Source: CAWJMD01 sp963843835
GTDB taxonomy: Bacteria; Actinomycetota; Actinomycetes; Actinomycetales; CAWJMD01
Length of the DNA stretch: 64,000 bases
Assembly (NCBI GenBank): GCA_963843835.1
Contig: CAWJMD010000008.1
Span: 868,001-932,000 of the forward strand
Direction of reading: 5' to 3'
The stretch's first letter is position 1, and each line of letters starts with the position of its first letter. The position numbers were made by a program, and so were the translations under genes. Under the pieces are notes generated by a model. The model ran no database searches. It was not told the DNA's origin and worked only from the letters and a program-made list of their open reading frames with translations. Below are positions 53,189 through 64,000 of the stretch, piece by piece.

Positions 53189-53680
53189 CTAGAAGCCGTA
53201 CGAACCCGGTGCGTAGGAGCCCAGGTCGACGATGGCGCCGAAGGCCGTCCCGATCAGGCTGCTGACCGCCAGCGCGCTCAGCCCGGCCAACAACGCCTGA
53301 ACGAACGGGGGGAAGGTGCGGAATCCGCGACCGATCCGCAGCAGGAGAAGGGCGCCGATGGTGAGGGCGATACCGATCACCATGTTGCCGATGAACGCCG
53401 CGGCCAGAAGCCCGACCAGCATCCCCGACTCGCTCGGGTTGAGCGGGGTGGCGATGGCGTCCGGGGAGACGATGCCGACGACGTAGAGGAGGAACGCGCC
53501 GAGCAGCACCATCGTCAGCAACCAGCCCACGGCCCAGAGCGCGTTCAGGCCCACGGCCCACCACACTGCGGGCTTCAGCGGACGCTCGGGCTTCACGGGT
53601 CCGGGCACCGGCTGCTGCTCCCAACCTGGCGGCGACTGCGGCGGGGGCCAGGATGCGGTGGGCGGTACCTGCTGGGTCAT
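53189..53680 (-). CDS. Four-TM membrane protein with a Pro-rich N-terminus, paralogue B
   Basis: A 163-residue homologue of the next gene: ASWPPPQSPPGWEQQPVPGP, then VKPERPLKPAVWWAVGLNAL and four hydrophobic segments (VGWLLTMVLLGAFLLYVVGI, GLLAAAFIGNMVIGIALTIGALLLL, and two more). The chosen start is ATG 53680 rather than 53704. About half of the residues match paralogue A, most strongly at PERPLKPAVWW and RTFPxFxQALLA. They look like a tandem duplication. A scaffold or stress-membrane role would be speculative. Confidence 0.7.
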   Translation of the reverse strand: MTQQVPPTASWPPPQSPPGWEQQPVPGPVKPERPLKPAVWWAVGLNALWAVGWLLTMVLLGAFLLYVVGIVSPDAIATPLNPSESGMLVGLLAAAFIGNMVIGIALTIGALLLLRIGRGFRTFPPFVQALLAGLSALAVSSLIGTAFGAIVDLGSYAPGSYGF

Positions 53681-53739
53681 GCAGTCATCGTGGCAGAACG
53701 GCATTGTCGCCGGCTGACGACATCACGGTCGGTGGACCG

Positions 53740-54600
53740 TCACGCTCTCCGGCGTGCGGCCCACGCGACGTGGCTCACCCGGATCGTCAGGTCGGCCCGG
53801 CGAACCAGGGCGTCAGGGCCGTCGTCCGCCAGGAGGCGGTCCAGCGCGTCGAGGTCACCCGGCGCCAGCAGGCCGTCCAGAGCCGGGCGGACCAGGCGCA
53901 GGTAGGCGTGCGCGTACGGCCCCGCGACGGAGGGTTCCGGGCTCACCTCACGAGCGAAGACCCGTTGCCCGGTCACCTCGAGACCCGCCCGGTCGAGGTG
54001 GGGACCCCAGTCCGGGTGGTCGTTGAACCCCGCCTGCACCATCGCCTGCCGCCTACGGATCTCCAGGCCGGAGCGGCCGGTCCCGAGGTCGTCCGGCATG
54101 AAGCTCGGCAGCTCGTCGATCTCGACGACCACCAGCAGACCGCCGGGGTGGAGGGCGGCCGCGACGTCACGGAGCAGCCGGTCCGGGTCCGCGAGATGGT
54201 GCAGCGACGAGGCGGCCCATACGACGTCGACGTCGCCGACATCGGGCCAGGCGGCGTCCAGGTCCGCCTGCACGAGTCGCACTCGGTCGCCCCACCCCTG
54301 CCTCTCGGCCGCTGCCCGCAGGCGATCGAGCATCAGCGTCGACAGGTCGACCGCGACGACCTCGGCCGTCGCCAAGCGCCGCAGCAGTGCGAGGGAACCG
54401 GTCCCGGTCCCGGCGCCAACGTCGACCAGGGTCCGCGGGTTGTCGGGAGCGTGCTGCGCCGCCCACGCGGCCAGCTCGTCCAGGTGTCCGAGCACCTCGG
54501 CGTCCAGGTCCAGCAGGTCGGCCAGTCCCGCCTCGTCGTGGTCGGGGCCGCCCTCGAGGTGATGGTCCCGGTGCCCGTGGGAGTGCGGGAGCTGCTCCAT
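53740..54600 (-). CDS. Class I SAM-dependent methyltransferase
   Basis: A 286-residue methyltransferase. Motif I is TLVDVGAGTGTGSLALLRRL (GxGxG), motif II AEVVAVDLSTLMLDRLRAAA (acidic D), and the LHHLADPDRLLRDVAAALHP and LLVVVEIDELPSF region follows. The N-terminus is His-rich (HSHGHRDHHLEGGPDHDEAG), which could bind metal. The family resembles UbiE/arsenite-type methyltransferases without their full signature. It ends just before hflX on the same strand, 15 bp apart, so they share a transcript. The substrate is unknown. Confidence 0.85.
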   Translation of the reverse strand: MEQLPHSHGHRDHHLEGGPDHDEAGLADLLDLDAEVLGHLDELAAWAAQHAPDNPRTLVDVGAGTGTGSLALLRRLATAEVVAVDLSTLMLDRLRAAAERQGWGDRVRLVQADLDAAWPDVGDVDVVWAASSLHHLADPDRLLRDVAAALHPGGLLVVVEIDELPSFMPDDLGTGRSGLEIRRRQAMVQAGFNDHPDWGPHLDRAGLEVTGQRVFAREVSPEPSVAGPYAHAYLRLVRPALDGLLAPGDLDALDRLLADDGPDALVRRADLTIRVSHVAWAARRRA

Positions 54601-54615
54601 CGCTCGACACGCGCC

Positions 54616-56181
54616 TCAGGCGCGGGCGACCGCGAACGGCTCGAGCTCGGCAGCCAGGTCGGGCATCACGCGGGCCACGAGCGCCGTGCCGGTCTCGGTG
54701 TGCTCCGACTCGATCACCTCACCGGACGTGTGCACCCGGCTGACCAGGTCGCCGCGGTCGTACGGCACCACGACCTGCACCTCGATCTGCGGGCGCGGCA
54801 GCTCGAGCGCGATCAGCTCGTTCAGCTCGGCGAACCCGGCCCCGGTGCGCGCCGACACGACGACCGACCGCGGCTCACGACGGCGGAGCCGGGCGATCAC
54901 CTCCTGGTCGGCGGCGTCGGCCTTGTTCAGCACGATGACCTCGCGCACGGAGTCGGCACCGACCTCGGCGAGAACCTCACGGACAGCGGTGATCTGGCCC
55001 TCAGGGTCCGGGTGCGACACGTCCACGACGTGAAGCACCAGGTCCGAGTCGGCGACCTCCTCGAGCGTGGAGCGGAACGCCTCGACCAGCTCGTGCGGCA
55101 GGTGCCGGACGAAACCGACGGTGTCCGCCAGCGTGTACAGCCGTCCGTCCGCCGTCTCCGCCTTGCGGACCGTCGGGTCCAGCGTGGCGAACAGGGCGTT
55201 CTCGACCAGCACACCCGCACCGGTCAGGCGGTTCAGCAGCGACGACTTGCCGGCGTTGGTGTAGCCGGCGATCGCGACGGACGGCACCGCGTGGCGGTGC
55301 CGGTTCGCGCGCTTGGTCTCCCGGGCCGGCTTCATGCCCTTGATCTGGCGTCGCAGCTTGGCCATCCGGTTGCGGATGCGGCGACGGTCGAGCTCGATCT
55401 TCGTCTCACCGGGACCACGGGAGCCGATCCCGGCACCGGCGGCCACGCGACCACCGGCCTGCCTGGACATCGACTCACCCCACCCGCGCAGGCGCGGCAG
55501 CAGGTACTCGAGCTGGGCCAGCTCGACCTGTGCCTTGCCCTCCTTGCTCTTGGCGTGCTGGGCGAAGATGTCGAGGATCAGCGCGGTCCGGTCGATGACC
55601 TTGACCTTGACGATGTCCTCCAGGCCACGGCGCTGGGACGGTGCCAGCTCGCCGTCGCACACGACGGTGTCGGCGCCGGTCGTCTGTACCACGGTGCGCA
55701 GCTCGGCCGCCTTGCCGGAGCCGAGGAAGGTGCCGGCGTCCGGGGCCGAACGGCGCTGCAGCACCCCGTCGAGCACTTGGCTGCCGGCGGTCGCGGCCAG
55801 CGCAGCCAGCTCGCGCAGCGAGTTCTCGGCGTCGGTGACCGACCCGGTGGTCCACAGCCCGGCGAGGACGACCTTCTCCAGGCGCAGCTGCCGGTACTCG
55901 ACCTCGGTGACGTCCTCGAGCTCGGTCGACAGCCCCGCGACACGGCGCAGCGCCTGCCTGTCGGCCAGGTCCTGCTGGTCGCCGTCGCGATCAGAGTCGA
56001 GGTGGGCGCCGGAGCCACCGTCGGCGACGGCCTCGGCGTGCCGGGAGAGGATGCGTGCGACCGCGTCGTCGATCTCGCGTCCATCGATGTGCACCGCGCC
56101 CGCGCCGATCACTGCGGCGTCCGAGTCGCTGGACGACACCCTCGCGTCGCGGGTCGTGTCGTCGTTCGGTGCGGCGGTCAT
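54616..56181 (-). CDS. hflX: GTPase HflX
   Basis: A 521-residue ribosome-associated GTPase that rescues stalled or heat-damaged ribosomes. The N-terminal HflX domain ends in GWGESMSRQAGGRVAAGAGI and GSRGPGETKIELDRRRIRNR. The G domain follows: G1 GYTNAGKSSLLNRLTG, G2 region LFATLDPTVR, G3 DTVGFVRHLPHELVEAFR and G4 VLNKAD. It is longer at both ends than E. coli HflX, as usual in actinobacteria. Start ATG 56181 (GGGAGC ahead); the frame is open to 56217. It diverges from a methyltransferase gene. Confidence 0.93.
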   Translation of the reverse strand: MTAAPNDDTTRDARVSSSDSDAAVIGAGAVHIDGREIDDAVARILSRHAEAVADGGSGAHLDSDRDGDQQDLADRQALRRVAGLSTELEDVTEVEYRQLRLEKVVLAGLWTTGSVTDAENSLRELAALAATAGSQVLDGVLQRRSAPDAGTFLGSGKAAELRTVVQTTGADTVVCDGELAPSQRRGLEDIVKVKVIDRTALILDIFAQHAKSKEGKAQVELAQLEYLLPRLRGWGESMSRQAGGRVAAGAGIGSRGPGETKIELDRRRIRNRMAKLRRQIKGMKPARETKRANRHRHAVPSVAIAGYTNAGKSSLLNRLTGAGVLVENALFATLDPTVRKAETADGRLYTLADTVGFVRHLPHELVEAFRSTLEEVADSDLVLHVVDVSHPDPEGQITAVREVLAEVGADSVREVIVLNKADAADQEVIARLRRREPRSVVVSARTGAGFAELNELIALELPRPQIEVQVVVPYDRGDLVSRVHTSGEVIESEHTETGTALVARVMPDLAAELEPFAVARA

Positions 56182-56274
56182 GAAGCTCCCGGTCTCGATG
56201 TGCGGCTGGACGTGCAACGCCAGCCTGACACGTCAACCAGCGGCGTGGCGACAGGATTCCCCTAGGGTGACCCG

Positions 56275-56919
56275 GTGCCCGACCAGACCACCCCTTCCCC
56301 GCCGGGCGACCACTACTTCTCCGCCCGCCCCGCGGCGCCCGACGAGCGACGCACGCTCGAGGTCACCCTGGCCGGGCGCACGGTGGAGGTGCAGACGGCG
56401 TTCGGGGTGTTCAGCCACCAGCACGTCGACCTCGGCACGCGGGTGCTGCTGCGTGAGGCGCCCGACCCGCCCTCGCACGGCGACCTGCTCGACCTCGGCT
56501 GCGGCTGGGGGCCGCTCGCGATCTCGATGGCGCAGCGCGCGCCGGACGCGACCGTCTGGGCCGTGGACGTCAACGAGCGCGCCCTGGACCTGCTGCGCGA
56601 CACGGCCACGCGTCTGGGGCTGACCGGCATCAGGCCGGTGCTACCGGACGAGGTACCGGCCGACGTCCGCCTCGCGGCGATCTGGTCGAACCCGCCCATC
56701 CGCGTCGGCAAGACGGCCCTGCACGACCTGCTCGACCGGTGGCTGCCGCGGCTCGACGACGGAGGGCAGGCGCACCTGGTCGTGCAGCGCCACCTGGGCG
56801 CGGACTCGCTGGCCGCGTGGATGCGCGACCACTTCGCGCCCACGCTGACCGTGGAGCGCGCCGGCAGCGCGAAGGGCTACCGGGTGCTGCGTGTGTCGCG
56901 CGAGGTGTCCGGCGCCTGA
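56275..56919 (+). CDS. RsmC/RlmG-like rRNA methyltransferase (small MTS domain protein)
   Basis: A 214-residue protein with one methyltransferase domain. It has DLLDLGCGWGPLAISMA (motif I) and AVDVNERALDLLRDTA. The N6-adenine/N2-guanine signature is WSNPPIRVGKTALHDLL, where N-P-P-I-R is the catalytic loop of the MTS family. E. coli homologues methylate G1207 (RsmC) or G1835 (RlmG), with twin domains; this short form has only one. Start GTG 56275 with AGGGTGAC. It converges with a small membrane protein gene that overlaps its 3' end. Confidence 0.88.
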   Translation: MPDQTTPSPPGDHYFSARPAAPDERRTLEVTLAGRTVEVQTAFGVFSHQHVDLGTRVLLREAPDPPSHGDLLDLGCGWGPLAISMAQRAPDATVWAVDVNERALDLLRDTATRLGLTGIRPVLPDEVPADVRLAAIWSNPPIRVGKTALHDLLDRWLPRLDDGGQAHLVVQRHLGADSLAAWMRDHFAPTLTVERAGSAKGYRVLRVSREVSGA

Positions 56920-57038
56920 GCGACCGGGACGACGCTGCGACGGCGCGTCCCCGCGACGAGGACGACGGCCAGCACGGCCAGTCCCGCCACCGCCACTGCT
57001 CCGAGGGCCAGCATCGCGATGAGAACCATCATGCTCAT
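56877..57038 (-). CDS. Small single-TM membrane protein, overlapping the methyltransferase gene
   Basis: A 53-residue protein from ATG 57038 with GGAGATCACC as ribosome site: one long hydrophobic segment (MVLIAMLALGAVAVAGLAVL through VVLVAG) and a basic tail (TRRRSVVPVAQ). Its last 43 bp overlap the convergent rRNA methyltransferase gene. Function unknown; the ribosome site and single TM make it credible. Confidence 0.6.
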   Translation of the reverse strand: MSMMVLIAMLALGAVAVAGLAVLAVVLVAGTRRRSVVPVAQAPDTSRDTRSTR

Positions 57039-57143
57039 GGTGATCTCCGTCGAAGAGGTCGCGGTCGCGCCCGTCGCGCCGTCACATCGAGAGTAGGACT
57101 GAGCGGCCCCGGCGTCACCGGTTCCGACCGCTGTTGCTCCGGC

Positions 57144-57323
57144 TCACGCCTGGCGCTGGAGGCGCCTGCGCCGACGGAGAGCGCGCGCCGTCTCGAGCTC
57201 GAGGAGCACCCGCTCGCGGCGTCTCCTGCGCTCGGCCAGCTGGCGCTCCGCCCCGGCCAGGTCGATGACCGTTCGCTGCGAGGGCACGGCAGGTTGCCGC
57301 GCCAGATCGTCAAGCTGCGACAT
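57144..57323 (-). CDS. Small Arg-rich coiled-coil-like protein
   Basis: A 59-residue protein. ATG 57323 has GGGGAGG nearby, a strong site. The sequence SQLDDLARQPAVPSQRTVID then LAGAERQLAERRRRRERVLLELETARALRRRRRLQRQA is highly basic and helical. It could bind nucleic acid. No family is recognised. Confidence 0.55.
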   Translation of the reverse strand: MSQLDDLARQPAVPSQRTVIDLAGAERQLAERRRRRERVLLELETARALRRRRRLQRQA

Positions 57324-57529
57324 CGCCGCCTCCCCTCGTCCCTCTCGACAGGTCCGTTGGTGGGAGCAGGCCCGTCCGTCCTGGATCGGGCCGCTCCCAC
57401 CTGTCAGACGCGCAGCGCCACGCAATGGTTGCGCCGATCGCCGACTTTCCGCCACCGACTTACGTCCCGTCCCGGGACGTCGCACGGAGACCGTTCGCAG
57501 AGCCGGCGGAGGCTGTCGGAGGGGCAGCC

Positions 57530-58492
57530 TCAGAGGCCGGTGGTGCCGTCGGCGACCAGGACCGCCGGGCCCGACAGCTCCACGCGCTCACCGTCGAGGA
57601 CCTGGACCTCGACCTGCCCGCCGGGAACGTCGACCAGCCAGCGGTCGGGCGAGCCGGGTCCACCCCAGATCCGCGCGGCCAGGGCCGCCGCGCAGGCGCC
57701 GGTGCCGCACGACCGGGTCTCCCCCACGCCTCGCTCGTGCACCCGCATCGCCAGCCGTCCCAGCGTCCCACCCGCGCTGTGCTCCGGGTCGAGGGTGACG
57801 ATCAGCTCGACGTTGGTGCCTTGCGGCGGAGCGGGTTCCACGACCGGTGCCACGTTCAGGTCGACGTGGTCGAGCTCGGAACGTTCCGCCAGCGCCATCA
57901 CGGTGTGGGGGTTGCCCAGGTCGAGCGAGAGACCCGGACGTGAGACGTCGAGGCCGCGGACGCCGATCAGCGTGTCGAAGCCGTCCTCGATCGCCTTGTC
58001 ACCCCCGGTCACGCGCCAGCCGCCCATGTCGACGGAGAACCAGCCGTCGACCCTGCGGTGGACCCGCTTGATGCCGCCGCGGCTGCCGATGACGAGGCCG
58101 GGGCCGTCGGGCACCATCAGCGCCTCGTCGACGAGCCCCTCGCGCAGCAGGTAGGCCGCGAACACGCGAACCCCGTTGCCGCACATCTCCGCCGAGGAAC
58201 CGTCACCGTTGCGGTAGTCCATGAACCACTCGGCCGCAGCGTCCTCGGCGAGGGACCGCTCGCCGCCCGTGTCGCCGCAGGCGCGCGACCGCACCACCCG
58301 GATCAGGCCGTCGCCGCCGATGCCCGCGCGCCGGTCGCAGATGGCGGCCACGCGCTCGGGTCGCAGGTCCAGCAGGCCGTCCGGGTCGGGCACGATCACG
58401 AAGTCGTTCTCGGTGCCGTGGCCCTTGGTGAAGCGCAGGCCCGTGGGCGGGCTCGCGGTGGAGGACGTCTCGGTCAGCGGGGTGGCCACCAC
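57530..58492 (-). CDS. dapF: Diaminopimelate epimerase
   Basis: This 320-residue enzyme interconverts LL- and meso-diaminopimelate in lysine and peptidoglycan synthesis. The two catalytic Cys are in AEMCGNGVRVFAAYL and TRSCGTGACAAALA. The fold signature GHGTENDFVIVPD occupies the N-terminus and GNPHTVMALAE the middle. The length is somewhat above 280 because of an N-terminal extension and an insert (GDTGGERSLAEDAAAEWF). Start GTG/ATG 58492. It lies 6 bp downstream of miaA, so they form one operon. Confidence 0.95.
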   Translation of the reverse strand: MVATPLTETSSTASPPTGLRFTKGHGTENDFVIVPDPDGLLDLRPERVAAICDRRAGIGGDGLIRVVRSRACGDTGGERSLAEDAAAEWFMDYRNGDGSSAEMCGNGVRVFAAYLLREGLVDEALMVPDGPGLVIGSRGGIKRVHRRVDGWFSVDMGGWRVTGGDKAIEDGFDTLIGVRGLDVSRPGLSLDLGNPHTVMALAERSELDHVDLNVAPVVEPAPPQGTNVELIVTLDPEHSAGGTLGRLAMRVHERGVGETRSCGTGACAAALAARIWGGPGSPDRWLVDVPGGQVEVQVLDGERVELSGPAVLVADGTTGL

Positions 58493-58498
58493 GTCAGG

Positions 58499-59479
58499 CT
58501 ACGTGCCCTCGGCCCGACGTGGCTGCATCCCTGTCGTCGCGGCGTCCCGCGCCGTGCGCACGACGTCGAGCGCCCGAGCGACCACGTCGCGGGCGGGCTG
58601 CGTGCCGTCGACCCAGGTGATGCGGTGATCCCGCCGGAACCACTTCTGCTGACGGCGCGCGAAGGCCCTTGTGGCACGGACGGTCTCGTCACGCGCCTGC
58701 TCGAGCGTCAGCTCACCGTGGAGGTGTGCCAGCAGCTGGCGGTAGCCAAGGGCGGCGGACGCCGTCCGTCCCTGTCGTAACCCCTGCTGCTCCAGAGCCC
58801 GGACCTCGTCGAGCAACCCGGCCTCGAGCATGAGGTCGACACGGACCGCGATCCGCTGGTCGAGGTCGTCACGCGAGCGATCCAGCCCGATCTGGACGGC
58901 CGGACGCACGTACTCGTGGGTGGGCATCGTCGCCGCGAACGGTCGACCCGTCAGCTCGCCGGCCTCCAGTGCCCGCACCACGCGGCGCACGTTCGACGGC
59001 AGGATCGCCGCGGCCGCCGCCGGGTCGCGCTCGGCGAGCACGTCGTGCAGGCGGTGCGGTCCGAGCCTGGTGGCCTCGGCCTCCCAGCGGGCACGGACCT
59101 GCGGGTCGGTCCCCGGGAAGTCGAGCGGATCCAACGCGGCTTTCACGTACAGACCGGACCCGCCGACGAGGACCGGCACGAGACCGCGAGCGGCGATGTC
59201 GTCGATGACCGCCCTGGCCCGGTGCTGGTAGTCGGCGACGCTCGCCTCCTGCGTCACGTCGAGCATGTCGAGCAGGTGGTGCGGCACCCCCGCGCGCTCG
59301 TCGGGGCGCAGCTTGGCGGTGCCGATGTCCATCCCCCGGTACAGCTGGGACGCGTCGGCGTTGACCACCTCACCGCCGAGCTCGCGCGCGAGTGCGACGG
59401 CCACGCCCGACTTGCCGGTCGCCGTGGCCCCGACGACCGCCACGACGAGGGACGGCGGGACGTGGGGGCTGGGCGGCAC
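58499..59479 (-). CDS. miaA: tRNA dimethylallyltransferase (isopentenyl-A37)
   Basis: A 326-residue enzyme that transfers dimethylallyl to A37 of tRNAs reading UNN codons. The P-loop is VVGATATGKSGVAVALA (about residues 13-29). The substrate motifs are VVNADASQLYRGMDIGTAKL and VGGSGLYVKAAL, and the tRNA-binding R-T-R-x-F-A-x-R-Q-x-x-W-F-R motif appears as RATRAFARRQQKWFRR near the C-terminus. The start was placed at GTG 59479, since the frame upstream to 59608 lacks family-like sequence. dapF follows. Intact. Confidence 0.94.
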   Translation of the reverse strand: MPPSPHVPPSLVVAVVGATATGKSGVAVALARELGGEVVNADASQLYRGMDIGTAKLRPDERAGVPHHLLDMLDVTQEASVADYQHRARAVIDDIAARGLVPVLVGGSGLYVKAALDPLDFPGTDPQVRARWEAEATRLGPHRLHDVLAERDPAAAAAILPSNVRRVVRALEAGELTGRPFAATMPTHEYVRPAVQIGLDRSRDDLDQRIAVRVDLMLEAGLLDEVRALEQQGLRQGRTASAALGYRQLLAHLHGELTLEQARDETVRATRAFARRQQKWFRRDHRITWVDGTQPARDVVARALDVVRTARDAATTGMQPRRAEGT

Positions 59480-59595
59480 GGCACCAGTGTGGCCCGTGCG
59501 CCCGGGCCCTGGTGTGGCGCACCGGCTGCCGCTGGGGTTGGCTGGGAGCGGCCGGGTGGCGGACCGCCACCCGCAGCGACCGAAAGGCCAGGGCG

Positions 59596-59826
59596 ATGAG
59601 CGAGGCACCGCACTCCGACACCGACTACCGCCACGACCCGCACCACGAGCACGCCAACCCGCCCGAGGCCGACCCGGCGGTGCACGGCGGCGGGGACAGC
59701 GGCGCGGACGGCACCGAGTCCGGCACCACGCCCGAGCCGTCCCCGTCCGAGGAGGCCGGCCAGCAGGGTGACCCGGACCCGCGCGGCGAGCGTCCCGTCC
59801 AGCCGTCCGTCGAACCCCCGGAGTGA
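59596..59826 (+). CDS. Small acidic, disordered hypothetical protein
   Basis: A 76-residue protein starting at ATG 59596 behind AAGGCCAGGGCG. It is rich in His, Asp, Gly, Pro and Glu (DYRHDPHHEHANPPEADPAV) without recognisable fold. It diverges from miaA. Low-complexity acidic proteins of this size are common in actinobacterial genomes; no role is suggested by context. Confidence 0.5.
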   Translation: MSEAPHSDTDYRHDPHHEHANPPEADPAVHGGGDSGADGTESGTTPEPSPSEEAGQQGDPDPRGERPVQPSVEPPE

Positions 59827-59850
59827 CCCGGCGGCCGGGTCGGTCAGGGG

Positions 59851-62862
<3,012 letters not shown>

Positions 62863-62908
62863 CGCCGTCCTGCCTGGCCGGTCGGCGTGCCGGACCTGTC
62901 CGTCACGG

Positions 62909-63040
62909 TCAGCCGTGGGCCGGACGGCGGTGCAGCAGCCACGGCAGCCAGCCGTCGCCACGCCTGGTGGCACCGTTGGCGAGCTGCTCCCGACGGTAGG
63001 CGATCTCGGCGTCGAGCTCGGGACCGAAGGTGCTGGTCAT
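62909..63040 (-). CDS. Small hypothetical protein upstream of the LuxR-type regulator
   Basis: A 43-residue protein from ATG 63040 with AGGAGG four bases before the start, as strong as any site in the window. The sequence TSTFGPELDAEIAYRREQLA and GDGWLPWLLHRRPAHG is not recognised. It lies 46 bp upstream of the regulator on the same strand and may be its leader peptide or a cotranscribed partner. Confidence 0.6.
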   Translation of the reverse strand: MTSTFGPELDAEIAYRREQLANGATRRGDGWLPWLLHRRPAHG

Positions 63041-63319
63041 GGTTCCTCCTGTGATCGGTGCCGGGGCGGTCTGTCCCGGCACGCTCAACAGTCGTGCTGA
63101 GGCGGCTCCCTGCGGATCGGTCACCTGCCTCGCACCTCGCGACCCACCCCCTCAGGCCAGGGCCTCAGGACAGGCCCCGCGGTCTAAGGCCCCTCAGACG
63201 GACCCTGCCTCCGGGTCGCTGTGCCGCCGCCGTTCACCGCTGGGTCGGATCCGCCCCTTACGGTCCTGCCCGTGGCGCACTAGCGTCGACTGCCGTCACC
63301 GACGACGAGGAGACCTGCC
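63041..63319. promoter_or_regulatory. Divergent intergenic region
   Basis: About 280 bp between the small gene (minus) and the secreted EEP-family gene (plus). It should carry both promoters; no boxes were fixed by eye. Confidence 0.35.
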
Positions 63320-64000
63320 GTGAGGACCCCGACCAGCCACCTGCCCGGATCCGGACGCCGGGCCGCTCGCGCCACGGCCGTCGCCGCCGGCCTCGCCGTC
63401 GCTCTCGGCGCGGGCCTGACCACCGCGCCCGCGTGGGCGGGCGGCCACGACGACGACGGGTACGGCAAGGACCGTCGCAACGCGCTGCGTGTCGCCACCT
63501 ACAACGCGAGCCTGAACCGCAACGCGGGCGGCCAGCTCGTCTCCGACCTCTCGACGCCCGACAACGCGCAGGCGAAGGCGATCGCCGAGGTGATCCAGCG
63601 GACTCGCCCGGACGTGTTGCTGCTCAACGAGTTCGACTACGTGGCGGACGACGTCGCGATCGACCTCTTCCGTGAGAACTACCTCGAGGTGGGCCAGGGC
63701 GGCGCCGACCCCATCGACTACCCGTACGCCTTCGTCGCGCCGTCCAACACCGGTGTGCCGTCGGGCTTCGACCTCGACAACAACGGGACGGTCGGCGGCG
63801 GCAACGACGCCTTCGGGTTCGGCCTGTTCGAGGGTCAGTTCGGCATGGCCGTGCTCTCCCGCTACCCGATCGACGAGAGCTCGGTGCGCACGTTCCAGCA
63901 CTTCCTCTGGAAGGACATGCCGGGCGCGCTGCTACCGGACGACCCGGCGACCGCCCCTCCCGCGGACTGGTACTCGCCCGACGAGCTCGACGTCTTCCGG
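63320..64000 (+). CDS. Secreted endonuclease/exonuclease/phosphatase (EEP) family protein, truncated by the window end
   Basis: The first 227 residues of a secreted EEP-superfamily enzyme (DNase I / phosphodiesterase fold). Start GTG 63320 behind GAGGAG. A signal peptide ends near AVALGAGLTTAPAWA. The EEP core begins RVATYNASLNR (with the Asn of the first metal motif) and continues to VIQRTRPDVLLLNEFDYVAD (the metal-binding Glu). The region GFGLFEGQFGMAVLSRYPI and FLWKDMPGALLP fits secreted actinobacterial members. The His/Asp catalytic end lies outside the window. No frame disruption is seen. Confidence 0.88.
   Translation, partial: MRTPTSHLPGSGRRAARATAVAAGLAVALGAGLTTAPAWAGGHDDDGYGKDRRNALRVATYNASLNRNAGGQLVSDLSTPDNAQAKAIAEVIQRTRPDVLLLNEFDYVADDVAIDLFRENYLEVGQGGADPIDYPYAFVAPSNTGVPSGFDLDNNGTVGGGNDAFGFGLFEGQFGMAVLSRYPIDESSVRTFQHFLWKDMPGALLPDDPATAPPADWYSPDELDVFR

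Noticed and set aside
53653..56265. 870-codon plus-strand frame
   Set aside because: Mirror of the methyltransferase and hflX genes; frame preservation comes from GC bias.

Overview
The window is GC-rich DNA from an actinomycete. The evidence is the gene content (mycothiol-type DinB/MDMPI proteins, the lexA - nrdR - nrdJ neighbourhood with actinobacterial SOS boxes, ESX-type toxin genes, and the miaA - dapF - hflX order) together with frequent GTG starts and 4-bp ATGA/GTGA overlaps. I cannot name the genus.

Layout. 0-7.8 kb: a partial acetyltransferase-like gene, two DinB-fold proteins, 6-phosphogluconate dehydrogenase, a secreted subtilase, a quinone-oxidoreductase-like enzyme and an orphan nuclease-like protein. 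7.8-16.4 kb: an aerobic CO-oxidation cluster. It has minus-strand coxM-coxS-coxL in the form I order with the form I motif AYACSFR, then an XdhC/CoxI-YHS fusion, a MobA-like nucleotidyltransferase, coxD and coxE. A LysR-type regulator converges on it. 16.5-27 kb: an ABC exporter pair, an NAD(P)-binding protein, a NERD protein, an SRPBCC-like protein, a multi-TM sensor-like protein, and a universal stress protein coupled to an AGCS amino-acid:cation symporter. 27-32.3 kb: a decayed stretch with an orphan type IV pilin, a lipoprotein, and fragments of Dop/PafA and PDZ proteins.

32,262-39,675 looks like an integrated element. It has terminal inverted repeats, is flanked on both sides by TCAGC, and abuts the stop codon of nrdJ. 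It carries two overlapping toxin-immunity pairs (an RHS-core-less DNRLRE protein with a toxin-like tail, and a free-standing TNT-domain NADase), a PD-(D/E)xK protein, a phage-type hypothetical protein and a small HTH protein. No transposase or integrase is visible. A second, diverged copy of its right end lies immediately outside its left end.

39.7-50.5 kb: nrdJ and nrdR, a LysM protein diverging from lexA across four SOS-box-like sites, S4 and VOC proteins, and an ESX-type operon (YxxxD substrate, RNase A-like toxin, coupled downstream gene) followed by two damaged envelope genes. 50.5-64 kb: housekeeping genes (DinG-type helicase, HflX, DapF, MiaA), methyltransferases, small proteins, a large LuxR-type AAA regulator and a truncated secreted EEP-family enzyme.

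Many genes at 3.7, 8.2-16.4, 27-29, 32.5-33, 36.9-37.9 and 38.6-43.1 kb, and around 49.5 and 50.2 kb, are broken by single-base indels although the protein reads on perfectly in another frame. Because obviously essential genes (nrdJ, nrdR) are affected in the same way as dispensable ones, I read most of these as assembly errors rather than true pseudogenes. They are typed as pseudogenes where the frame as given is broken, and each entry says so.
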